Shown here: positions 13,648-19,905 of the stretch, piece by piece | How positions within the stretch are numbered: position 1 is the stretch's first letter | How the letters are laid out: every line of letters begins with the position of its first letter | Assembly: GCA_040902585.1 (NCBI GenBank) | Contig: JBBDXA010000148.1 | Coordinates: forward strand, 1-24,102 | Direction: 5' to 3' | From: JBBDXA01 sp040902585 | Lineage (GTDB): Bacteria; Planctomycetota; Phycisphaerae; Phycisphaerales; Phycisphaeraceae | DNA: 24,102 bases | Notes under the pieces: model-generated | Told to the model about the DNA's origin: nothing | Seen by the model: the letters and a program-made list of their open reading frames with translations, nothing else | The model's database searches: none | Translations under genes and position numbers: made by a program

Positions 13648-14472
13648 ATGTCTAAATCGACCAAGGTAACCGTGTTGAGCCAGACGGTGACGGTCAAGCG
13701 GATTCAGGAGCAGGACTTTATCAGCCTGACGGACATTGCGCGTCACAGGGATGCCGGCGCAACCGATGATCTGATCAGGAGCTGGCTTCGAAATCGCAAC
13801 ACGATCGAATTCGTTGGAACCTGGGAATTGCTGAACAACCCGGATTTTAAACCCGTCGAATTCGACGGGTTTAGAAAAGACGCCGGATTGAACAGTTTCA
13901 CTCTCACCCCCAAGCAATGGATAGAGAAAACAGGTGCGATCGGCATCAAATCCACGCCCGGGCGCTACGGCGGAACCTTTGCCCACATCGACATCGCCCT
14001 GGAGTTCGCTTCATGGATTTCCGTCGAGTTCAAGCTCTACCTGATCAAAGAGTTCCAACGCCTCAAGGACGATGAGCGGAAATCACTCGACTGGGACGTG
14101 CGGCGGAACCTGGCGAAGATCAACTACCGGATTCATACCGACGCGATCAAGGCCAACCTGCTGCCCCCGTCCATCACCAAGTCGCAGGCGAGCCACGTCT
14201 ACGCCAGCGAGGCGGATGTTCTTAACGTCGCCCTGTTTGGAATGACCGCCGGGCAATGGCGCGACGCGAACCCCGACGAAAAGGGAAACATCCGCGACCA
14301 GGCGAACGGGGCCCAACTCGTCTGCCTGTCGAACATGGAAAGTCTCAACGCCGAGTTGATCAAACAGGGATTGCCGCAGAAGGATCGGCTCGGGAAGCTC
14401 AACGCGATCGCGATCGAGCAGATGACGATTCTGGTGGAGCAGGCGAGCATCAAACGACTGAAGGGCAAGTGA
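13648..14472 (+). CDS. KilA-N domain protein
   Basis: KilA-N is a DNA-binding-type domain named after phage P1 KilA and found mostly in phage and mobile-element proteins. In this 274-residue protein the domain covers about 1-125, with FISLTDIARHRDAGATDDLIRSWLRNRNTIEFVGTWE, then KQWIEKTGAIGIKSTPGRYGGTFAHIDIALEFASWISVEFKLYLIKEFQRLK. The C-terminal half (about 140-274) looks like the companion region often found in chromosomal KilA-N proteins (YASEADVLNVALFGMTAGQWR, and NMESLNAELIKQGLPQKDRLGKLN). The start ATG at 13648 has AGAAGGA 5 bases upstream. Two same-orientation 118-bp repeats flank the gene on both sides, suggesting the segment came or moved as a cassette. Its role in the cell is unknown; it may be an isolated prophage-derived gene. 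Confidence 0.9.
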   Translation: MSKSTKVTVLSQTVTVKRIQEQDFISLTDIARHRDAGATDDLIRSWLRNRNTIEFVGTWELLNNPDFKPVEFDGFRKDAGLNSFTLTPKQWIEKTGAIGIKSTPGRYGGTFAHIDIALEFASWISVEFKLYLIKEFQRLKDDERKSLDWDVRRNLAKINYRIHTDAIKANLLPPSITKSQASHVYASEADVLNVALFGMTAGQWRDANPDEKGNIRDQANGAQLVCLSNMESLNAELIKQGLPQKDRLGKLNAIAIEQMTILVEQASIKRLKGK

Positions 14473-14495
14473 TTGCCGGGGATGAAGGCGCTCGG

Positions 14496-14613
14496 GGTGG
14501 CTGGGGTTGAAGGCTCTGCGCAAGCCCCGGCCGTTGGACGATCGCACATTCCTTCGCGCCTCGGACAACCGTGCGCCAGGCCGGGGCTTCCGCCGACTCC
14601 AGCCCCAGCCACC
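14496..14613. repeat. 118-bp inverted-repeat element (family C), copy 2
   Basis: Same ends and layout as copy 1, with AGGCTCTGCGCAAGCCCCGG in the left arm and a right arm that is identical to copy 1 over about 35 bases. Its right end lies directly against the reading frame of a truncated peptidase (14615), as if the element or a linked event replaced the gene's 5' part. Confidence 0.88.
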
Positions 14614-14614
14614 C

Positions 14615-14788
14615 ATCGCCACCAACGCCGGCGACCTCGCCGACGCCGGCCTGCCCGTCATCGTCCTCGGCCCCGGCGAACCTTACCCAGCCCACACCAA
14701 GGATGAGTGGGTCTCCCTCACTTCAATCCGCCAGGGCGCAGCAGTCTACGAGTCACTGATGCGGACTGAGTTGAGCGCTGACGCCTGA
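14615..14788 (+). pseudogene. C-terminal remnant of an M20-family peptidase/deacetylase (ArgE/DapE-like)
   Basis: The frame reads NAGDLADAGLPVIVLGPGEP, then AHTKDEWVSLTSIRQGAAVYESLM and a TGA. This matches the end of M20 metallo-hydrolases such as acetylornithine deacetylase, where G-P-V-V-GPG and AHT-DEW/Y-V are conserved; the His is a metal ligand in that family. Only about 55 residues remain. The frame runs backwards into the family C repeat, where resemblance stops, so the rest of the gene has been lost or displaced. It is not expected to be functional. Confidence 0.65.
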
Positions 14789-14820
14789 CGAACGCCTGCT
14801 TCCAGTTGCGCCGTCGGCAT

Positions 14821-14910
14821 TCAGGCGACCATCCGCGTGTGCATCTTCTGTAACTCGTCGATGAACTTCAGATCGCTCGCCCCTGGCACCGCCATGCGAA
14901 TATGGATCAA
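14821..14910 (-). pseudogene. N-terminal stub of a GNAT-type acetyltransferase (tentative)
   Basis: The minus strand codes for LIHIRMAVPGASDLKFIDEL followed by QKMHTRMVA and a stop. The pattern DLxFIDxLQKxHxxxVG is common at the start of some GNAT acetyltransferases. Here it ends at the point where the domain should continue. Starts at 14910 (TTG) or 14895 (ATG) are possible. With the M20 remnant on the other strand, two truncated genes meet tail to tail. The family assignment rests on one short motif. Confidence 0.4.
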
Positions 14911-14960
14911 TACGCGCGGCTGAGGCAGCAATATCGCGTGCACAGGTTGGATCGTTGGTG

Positions 14961-15464
14961 TCAAGATATATTAGGATCAAGTTGTTGCCCCGCTGTTATT
15001 CGCAGGACCACTCGCTGCATAATAGGAACGTGCTTCGACATCCGATGCACAACCTCGTTTAATGCGATCGATTCAAGATCAGGCGAATCTAACTCAAGAC
15101 GCCTTCTTAGGAATCGCGAAAACTCCCAAGTGAAAGGCCAAGCGCCGACAAGCATGAGTTTGGAAACCCGACCTTCGAGTTCACCCATTGATGGCATGAG
15201 AGCAACAAACGTGTTTGTTACAATTGCCCAAGGAATGAAGATGAAACCAAGTACCTCTCTCAATCCTGGAACCTTGCTGCAAATCCAGGAGACGCCCAAT
15301 AACGGAAAAAATAAAAACATCCAAATGATGCTGATGGGCAGTAACAGAAGGCCAAAAGTTAACTCAACTGCGATGCCAAGTACAAGCGTACTAATTATCT
15401 GGACCGGGACGACACCGAACGCGACGAGACCAAGCAGAACGTTTAGTATTCGGTTTGCGTACAT
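14961..15464 (-). CDS. Hypothetical membrane protein
   Basis: This 167-residue protein has three or more hydrophobic segments (about 5-32, 34-60, 70-90) and a C-terminal charged part of about 75 residues (FSRFLRRRLELDSPDLESIALNEVVHRM). I do not recognise the family. The ATG at 15464 is preceded by GGGGA; a GTG at 15506 would add 14 polar residues. The base composition is clearly richer in A and T than the flanking genes, which suggests recent acquisition. It shares strand with the DUF3892 gene 105 bases upstream and could be cotranscribed. Confidence 0.65.
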   Translation of the reverse strand: MYANRILNVLLGLVAFGVVPVQIISTLVLGIAVELTFGLLLLPISIIWMFLFFPLLGVSWICSKVPGLREVLGFIFIPWAIVTNTFVALMPSMGELEGRVSKLMLVGAWPFTWEFSRFLRRRLELDSPDLESIALNEVVHRMSKHVPIMQRVVLRITAGQQLDPNIS

Positions 15465-15568
15465 GCATGGTCCCCGATTATGTCTCTTTACCTGCCTCGC
15501 TGCCACTCAGTGGTGAGCCGTGTGCGCGGCAGAAACGCACAAGGCCCGTAGCGGTCGGTTAGGCTACC

Positions 15569-15856
15569 TCACCCACACTCTGGAAGACTCAGTAGGTTAT
15601 TTGGCTGTTCGCCATCAGCAGTTGTCTTGATATACTTGTTCCCATACTGGCTGGTCGCAACAATTACATTAACCGTGCTTCCATTGCGAGAGACATAGAA
15701 TGTCCACTTGCGGCTTTCTATACCTTCGATGGCTGCTTGTTGCGTGATCTTCCAAGCCCCTCCGTCGGAGTTCTTCCCGCCGATGTGTGTGATACGCTCG
15801 TGAGGATTCTGGCGGTCGCTCTTGTTGATGCAAAGGATTTGATGATTGTCGGCCAT
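15569..15856 (-). CDS. DUF3892 family protein
   Basis: A 95-residue protein that fits DUF3892 over its full length: ILCINKSDRQNPHERITHIGG, then a tryptophan-containing strand WKITQQAAIEGIE, FYVSRNGSTVNVIVAT, and the typical ending YIKTTADGEQPNNLLSLPEC. The family's function is not known; members are small and widely scattered in bacteria, often in accessory regions. A Shine-Dalgarno (GGAG) lies 8 bases before the ATG. It is AT-richer than housekeeping genes of the window. Confidence 0.88.
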   Translation of the reverse strand: MADNHQILCINKSDRQNPHERITHIGGKNSDGGAWKITQQAAIEGIESRKWTFYVSRNGSTVNVIVATSQYGNKYIKTTADGEQPNNLLSLPECG

Positions 15857-16295
15857 ATGTATCTCCGGCAGTTTGTTGTCGCCTAACTCTGTTCAGTTAA
15901 GCCACAGATCGGATAACGCATCCCGCCCTTGGCGCAGATTTTATCCGCAAGCCACTCTTGCAGCAAACTTTTCAAGGAACATCCAGGGCAATCGACTATG
16001 GCCTTTTCTGATTCCCGTCACTCCGCCGGGGGACAGGGAGGGGTTGGGGCACTGCATCATTGCGGCAAGAAGATGAAAGCGGTGAGCCGACCCTCCCCCT
16101 GCCCCTCCCTAAGAGGGAGGGGAGTTTTGAAACAGTCTGTCCGCCCTCACGCCGCAGCAGGAAGGCTGGCGGGGATCAAGTCTGCGAGACCCCCGGCGGG
16201 TCCTACACCGCCTCCCGAAGACGAAGGCTCTCTGAACCCTTGCTCAACAACAGGGCGACGCCCGGGATTGCCTTGCACCTTGACCGACCAACTTG
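15857..16295. other. Intergenic region of 439 bases with one strong hairpin
   Basis: Between the 5' end of the DUF3892 gene and the 3' end of the HNH-like gene. The only clear structure is a perfect 9-bp hairpin, CCCCTCCCT-AAG-AGGGAGGGG (16102-16122), followed on plus by AGTTTTG. It could be a weak plus-strand terminator or another dispersed palindrome. ORFs here show no family resemblance. Confidence 0.6.
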
Positions 16296-17087
16296 CTAAT
16301 TGCCGCAGACCGACGCACCTTCCGGCAGGTCGTCGACCTCAAAGCACCCGTGCCAGGGCGTGTCGGTGTCGGTTACGTCCATCGCCCAGGTGTGTGTGCC
16401 GGGGAACTCCAAGACCCAAGCGCAGAGCCAACCCCTGGCTGCAGGCCTCTTTATCCATGTGCATTGATAAATGACTGCTCCACCCCACGCCCTCAATTCG
16501 TCGAACTGATCCGCGTCTAGCGCGCGACAGACATATCCGAGAACTCGACGGCGCATATCGGAATATGCTTCCGGACTTCCTTTCCCTTCTTGCCACATGG
16601 GAACAGGAGTTTGCCCGACAAATTTCACGCTCGACGGCAGTACTCGACCATACAGCGCCGCGTGCATGCCGCGCGTCCACAAGGCGGCTGCGTACACGCA
16701 GTCCAAGCTGCCCCTCAAGGCCGGCAAAGACTTTCCGTTTGATGCTTTATGCGCCTCCGGTTTGAACTCCCGGATAAATCTTGTGGCATCCGCCTTGTTC
16801 CAGTCGTCGGCAGGAACGTGCGTATGCGACTGTAGCAGCTTCATTAAATGGTCGCGATGATGTTTGTGGTCACTCTCGCAGTCGGGATGAACGTTAAGGT
16901 TGACAGACCATCGATCAGCGGGGTTCGGCGGAGGCTCGCCAAGAAGCGTCTTTGGAATTACGTGCTCATCGACTACCTTTTTGCGCCAACTAGGACCCAT
17001 GGGCAGCGGCGCAGCGCATATATAGCAGTCGCGAAGACTGCGTCGTCGTTCAGCCATCTGCTTCTGTTTCGTAATCCGAACGGCCAT
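16296..17087 (-). CDS. HNH-endonuclease-like protein
   Basis: A 263-residue protein with an N-terminal zinc-finger/HNH-like layout: C21-x2-C24 (CYICAAPLP), an EHVIPK segment with Glu41 and His42 in the place of the usual DH, then VNLNVHPDCESDHKHHRD with Cys70 and His74. This order is that of HNH nucleases, where the first His is catalytic and the Cys pairs hold a structural zinc. The remaining 180 residues are not recognised. Start chosen at the ATG at 17087; a GTG at 17126 gives 13 extra residues. Neither has a Shine-Dalgarno. It could act in defence or mobile-element biology, but no partner gene identifies a system. Similar HNH-like layouts also occur in proteins without proven nuclease activity. 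Confidence 0.65.
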   Translation of the reverse strand: MAVRITKQKQMAERRRSLRDCYICAAPLPMGPSWRKKVVDEHVIPKTLLGEPPPNPADRWSVNLNVHPDCESDHKHHRDHLMKLLQSHTHVPADDWNKADATRFIREFKPEAHKASNGKSLPALRGSLDCVYAAALWTRGMHAALYGRVLPSSVKFVGQTPVPMWQEGKGSPEAYSDMRRRVLGYVCRALDADQFDELRAWGGAVIYQCTWIKRPAARGWLCAWVLEFPGTHTWAMDVTDTDTPWHGCFEVDDLPEGASVCGN

Positions 17088-17164
17088 TGAAGACCAAGCA
17101 TAGATCTCAGGCCGGGCAACGTCCACTTGTGAAACGTGGGCCTATTCGGGTCGATACTTCGTGC

Positions 17165-17272
17165 ATGCTCGCCCTCTCCATCCGCCAGCCGTTTGCCGAG
17201 TTGATCCTGCGGGGTCTATCTCCGCGGCGACTCTAGCGATAAGACGATCGAGTATCACAGTCGGCCGACGCC
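17165..17272 (+). pseudogene. ASCH-domain gene remnant, copy 1
   Basis: The frame starts MLALSIRQPFAELILRG, a typical ASCH-domain start, runs into LSPRRL and a TAG, and the expected continuation KTIEYHSRPT appears in the next frame. ASCH domains bind RNA or modified nucleosides. About 108 bases are shared with copy 2 (17943-18050), including the same extra segment between LRG and KTIEY. Truncated and frameshifted, so probably not functional. Confidence 0.65.
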
Positions 17273-17302
17273 CGGTGCAGCCTGGGGGGCGGCTCATCGG
17301 CG

Positions 17303-17500
17303 TCACTTGACGGGTTGATGGACCTCGAACAGCGTGATCTCTTCCTTCAACTGGTTGATCAGCCGTTTGAGAGATCGCAACGTCAGTTCATGAACGCGGG
17401 GGTTCGTCGGCGTTTCGCGCTTTCGCTCCTCGTAGCGCGATTCCAGCTCGCGCAGCTTCTGGCGGGTGTTGGCTAACTCGGTTTCGTTTTTCAAAGCCAT
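17303..17500 (-). CDS. Small coiled-coil protein, partner of the nucleotidyltransferase-like gene
   Basis: A 65-residue, highly charged, almost fully helical protein (ELANTRQKLRELESRYEERK, then LTLRSLKRLINQLKEEITLF). Its ATG lies inside the end of the upstream gene (10-base overlap), so the two are translationally coupled. Size, charge and coupling are those of a toxin-antitoxin-like pair, but I do not recognise the family, and no experimental function is known to me. It lies between two ASCH remnants. Confidence 0.7.
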   Translation of the reverse strand: MALKNETELANTRQKLRELESRYEERKRETPTNPRVHELTLRSLKRLINQLKEEITLFEVHQPVK

Positions 17501-17898
17501 TGGTTCACCTCGATCATGCCCTTGGGCCGGCGTACGCGGTCCCAGGCGAAGAAACGCTGGACGAAGTAGTCGAAGTCGGACTGATCGACCAACGAAATAT
17601 CCAGAAAGGGGAGGCCGTCGCGAAGGTCCTTTGCGGCGGTCGAATCACTTGGAAAGTCCGGGCCGATCAGCAGCACGCAATCCACGTCGTTCGGCTCGAT
17701 TCTATCCGTGACGAAGCTGCCGTTCAAAACGATTCTCTGCACGCCGGCGCGGCGGGCGAGGTCGATCATCCAATCGACGGACTGCATCTGCGCTTGTCGA
17801 AGTTCCGAGGAATGGCCGAAGCGATCGGCGATTTCCGCGAGCGTGGCGGGGTGCACGCCGGGCGGGAGAACGCCGTTAGCATCGAAGGGCGGAATCAT
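17491..17898 (-). CDS. DUF6932-type nucleotidyltransferase-like protein
   Basis: A 135-residue protein starting MIPPFDANGVLPPGVHPATL, which is a conserved start of a small family I know as DUF6932. The segment RIVLNGSFVTDRIEPNDVDCVLLI resembles the GS-x(n)-D-x-D core of minimal nucleotidyltransferases (NGSF, then NDVDC), with a possible third acid in FLDISLVD. Such proteins are often coupled to small helical partners, as here. I chose the internal ATG at 17898 over an upstream TTG at 17940 because the family begins there. The role may be toxin-antitoxin-like; this is inference from the layout. Confidence 0.75.
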   Translation of the reverse strand: MIPPFDANGVLPPGVHPATLAEIADRFGHSSELRQAQMQSVDWMIDLARRAGVQRIVLNGSFVTDRIEPNDVDCVLLIGPDFPSDSTAAKDLRDGLPFLDISLVDQSDFDYFVQRFFAWDRVRRPKGMIEVNQWL

Positions 17899-17942
17899 GG
17901 CAAGCAGATTAGCAAAAGCGGAAATGGGCCGATAGTGCAAGC

Positions 17943-18069
17943 ATGCGAGCCCTCTCCATCCCCCAACCCTACGCCGAGTTGATCCTGCGGGGTCTGTCTC
18001 CGCGGCGACTCTGGCGACAAGACGATCGAGTACCGCAGTCGGCCGACGCGGTTCATGGGGGAGCGGTAG
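17943..18069 (+). pseudogene. ASCH-domain gene remnant, copy 2
   Basis: It begins MRALSIPQPYAELILRG and then shifts. The continuation KTIEYRSRPTRFMGER is in the +1 frame and ends with TAG at 18067-18069. The extra segment coding LSPRRLWR between the two parts is also in copy 1, so the break came before the duplication or both derive from a common broken parent. The two copies are direct repeats around the nucleotidyltransferase-like pair. Confidence 0.7.
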
Positions 18070-18079
18070 TGCTAACGGT

Positions 18080-18412
18080 TCAGGCCGTGAGTCCCAGTGA
18101 TCGGAGCAGGCAGCGTTCGACCTCGTGCATGAGGACGAGGCTGATCGTCGCGTCGAGCGGGCGTCGGGAGAGACGCGACTTGTGCAGGTAGCTGACGTTC
18201 TCGCAGCGGGCCATCGAATCGTGCGTCAGCCCGCCCTGTTTGGCGGGCAGCGCGACGTGGGTTGGAGACGGGCGGAGATTGGTGGTGATCGGACCAGCCA
18301 GGACGCTGTTGGCCCATTCGTTTCGCGTATCGGTGGAGACGATCAGGGCGGACCGCGACTTGGGGTCATCGGGGGCATCGGGAAACGCAACCAGCCAGAC
18401 TTCACCGCGGCG
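18080..18412 (-). pseudogene. MazF/PemK-like toxin gene lacking a start codon
   Basis: A minus-strand frame reads RRGEVWLVAFPDAPDDPKSR, SALIVSTDTRNEWANSVLAG, PITTNLRPSPTHVALP and continues to LRSLGLTA and TGA at 18080-18082. This is the full MazF/PemK fold (RGEVW, K-R-x-LIVS, PITT, hV-L, a GL-x-x-S-x-x-R/C block), an mRNA-cleaving toxin family. Upstream the frame is open for some 25 codons to a TGA but has no ATG, GTG or TTG. The part before RRGEVW does not look like a toxin N-terminus. It is best read as a toxin that lost its start by deletion. A rare start codon or a sequence error cannot be excluded. Confidence 0.7.
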
Positions 18413-18483
18413 GGGGAAGGTACCGAGACCGGCTGCTGTGGCACGAACGCCTTGCCCTCGAAGATGACGCGGATGGCGAGCAT
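18413..18483 (-). pseudogene. Antitoxin N-terminal stub upstream of the MazF-like gene
   Basis: From the ATG at 18483 the minus strand codes for MLAIRVIFEGKAFVPQQPVS, typical of the start of small DUF104/AF2212-like antitoxins (V-x-A/V-I-F/Y-x-G-x-x-x-P-x-x-P-V). After about 24 residues the resemblance ends, and the MazF frame begins in another phase. An internal deletion joining antitoxin start to toxin body would explain both genes. The ATG overlaps the stop of the ORF upstream as TAATG. Confidence 0.5.
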
Positions 18484-18656
18484 TAGTTCATGACATCAGG
18501 TGGCGCGACCGGTTCCACACCCTTGGGCATGTGCCAGCCGACCGGTTTGAGCCGCTGCGGCGATTGAGCAGGCCCGCCCGGCAGGGCACAGCAACCATTC
18601 CTTCCGGCGTCCCCCTGCAATCGGTGAGGCGATCCAAGCGTTTGGGTAATGTTCAC
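18483..18656 (-). CDS. Short hypothetical ORF upstream of the antitoxin stub
   Basis: A 57-codon frame from GTG at 18656 to TAA at 18483-18485, ending LKPVGWHMPKGVEPVAPPDV-MN. Its stop overlaps the antitoxin-like ATG (TAATG), which suggests translational coupling and thus a real reading frame or the tail of a lost gene. The composition is Pro-, Gly- and Cys-rich in the middle (GRNGCCALPGGPAQ). No family recognised. It is also possible that it is a chance ORF. Confidence 0.3.
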   Translation of the reverse strand: MNITQTLGSPHRLQGDAGRNGCCALPGGPAQSPQRLKPVGWHMPKGVEPVAPPDVMN

Positions 18657-18755
18657 CTGTCGGCTGCGCGATCGTTACGCCCGGCCTGCATCCGCCGCGA
18701 TTCGCGGCCTTCGCGATCGATCTGTTCGTACCTTGCCCTTCAGTCTTCCAATCGC

Positions 18756-18872
18756 GTGTCTAGTAGACACGGGGTAGACAGGGGGGTAGACATTTGACAA
18801 GTTAATATGTTGCAAGCACTTATGCTCAAATGGCTACCAGGGGGTAGGGGGTATGGTAGACATGTGTCTACC
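18756..18872. promoter_or_regulatory. Cluster of GGTAGACA repeats around an AT-rich core upstream of sucD
   Basis: GTGTCTAGTAGACAC (18756-18770) is a perfect palindrome. GGTAGACA follows at 18773-18780 and 18785-18792. GGTAGACATGTGTCTACC (18855-18872) is an inverted pair of the same motif. Between them lies an AT-rich stretch with TTGACA (18794-18799); the best -10 (TATGCT, 18821-18826) is 21 bases further, which is too far for a normal promoter. The layout resembles multiple operator sites, or binding sites of a recombinase or replication protein. No such gene is in the window. Confidence 0.6.
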
Positions 18873-18947
18873 TAGGGGAAACCCGCAGGGCCTCGCCGAA
18901 TCGGCCTCTTTGAGCACTCAATCAAATCCCGCTATCCTGCCCCACCT

Positions 18948-19868
18948 ATGAGCATTCTCGTCAACGGCAACACGCGCGTCATTTGTCAGGGCATCACCGG
19001 TTCGGCCGGGGCCTTTCACACCAAGGGCTGTCTCGACTACGGGACGCAGATGGTCGGCGGGGTCACGCCGGGTAAGGGCGGGACGAAGGACCCGAATGGT
19101 TTGCCGATCTTCAATACGGTTGAAGACGCGGTGAAGGCGACGGGGGCGAGGGCGACGATGATCTTCGTTCCGCCGCCGTTCGCGGCTGATGCGATTCTTG
19201 AAGCAGCGGATGCGGGCATCGAGGTGATCGTCGCCATCACCGAAGGCATTCCGGTTTTGGATATGACCAAGGTGCGTCGCGTGCTGGATGCGAAGAAGGG
19301 GAAGAAGAGTTACCTGATTGGGCCGAACTGTCCGGGTGTGATTACGCCTGGGGCGAAGGGGAGCAATTGCAAGATCGGGATCATGCCGGGGTACATTCAC
19401 AAGCCGGCGAAGGAATCTGAAAGTGGTAAAGCGGTGGGCATCATCAGCAGGAGCGGCACGCTGACGTATGAAGCGGTCTGGCAATGCTCGGCTCGCGGGA
19501 TCGGGCAGACGACTTGCGTCGGCATCGGCGGCGATCCGGTGCGCGGGATGAACTTCATCGATTGCCTGGAACTCTTTAATGCGGACCCGGCGACCGATGG
19601 CGTGGTGCTCATTGGCGAGATCGGCGGGACGGATGAAGAGAAAGCGGCGGCCTACATTAAGGCGCATGTGAAGAAGCCTGTGGCGGCGTTCATCGCGGGG
19701 CGCACGGCTCCGCCGGGGCGTCGCATGGGGCACGCGGGGGCGATCATTTCGGGTGGCGAAGGCGGGGCGGAGTCGAAGCTGGAGGCGCTGCGGGCGGCGG
19801 GATGTGCCGTGGCGGAAAGCCCGGCGGATATGGGCAGCGCGATGGCGCGGGCGCTGGGGTTGTGTTGA
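18948..19868 (+). CDS. sucD: Succinyl-CoA synthetase alpha subunit SucD
   Basis: The alpha subunit of the TCA-cycle enzyme that makes ATP or GTP from succinyl-CoA. The 306-residue length is close to the family norm. CoA-binding CQGITGSAGAFHT (13-25), GPNCPGVITPG (125-135), the IGIMPGYIHKP region, SRSGTLTYEA (168-177) and GIGGDPVRGMNF (192-203) are present. The phosphorylated His is His262 in GRRMGHAGAIISGG. The beta subunit gene sucC, usually directly upstream, is not in the window; instead the cluster of GGTAGACA repeats lies upstream. The start ATG at 18948 fits the family start and lacks a Shine-Dalgarno. Confidence 0.97.
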   Translation: MSILVNGNTRVICQGITGSAGAFHTKGCLDYGTQMVGGVTPGKGGTKDPNGLPIFNTVEDAVKATGARATMIFVPPPFAADAILEAADAGIEVIVAITEGIPVLDMTKVRRVLDAKKGKKSYLIGPNCPGVITPGAKGSNCKIGIMPGYIHKPAKESESGKAVGIISRSGTLTYEAVWQCSARGIGQTTCVGIGGDPVRGMNFIDCLELFNADPATDGVVLIGEIGGTDEEKAAAYIKAHVKKPVAAFIAGRTAPPGRRMGHAGAIISGGEGGAESKLEALRAAGCAVAESPADMGSAMARALGLC

Positions 19869-19893
19869 GGGTTTTTTTCGCGCCAATGAGGCT

Positions 19894-19899
19894 TATAAT
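19894..19899 (+). promoter_or_regulatory. -10 element giving a probably leaderless Uma2 mRNA
   Basis: A perfect TATAAT ends 6 bases before the ATG at 19906. A transcript would start at about the A of the start codon. No good -35 is seen at the right distance (GTTTTT at 19871-19876), and there is no Shine-Dalgarno in the gap. Confidence 0.55.
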
Positions 19900-19905
19900 C
19901 TCACC

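Noticed and set aside
12487..13986. Minus-strand ORF of 499 codons across the smc end, terminator, cupin and KilA-N start
   Set aside because: It crosses a strong terminator, a dispersed repeat and three recognised genes, so it cannot be a conserved protein.
13456..14613. Composite transposon made of two insertion sequences around KilA-N
   Set aside because: The flanking copies are only 118 bp, carry no transposase, and a transposase is not found between them. I keep it as a repeat-bracketed cassette only.
16102..16122. CCCCTCCCT/AGGGAGGGG hairpin as terminator of the HNH-like gene
   Set aside because: On the minus strand no T-run follows the stem, and it lies about 175 bases beyond the stop; more likely a dispersed palindrome.
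18794..18826. TTGACA...TATGCT as the sucD promoter
   Set aside because: The spacer is 21 bases, outside the normal 16-18 range. Kept only as part of the repeat-cluster description.
18918..19886. Minus-strand ORF of 322 codons opposite sucD
   Set aside because: Shadow of SucD. The peptide is dominated by Arg, Pro and His and lacks motifs.
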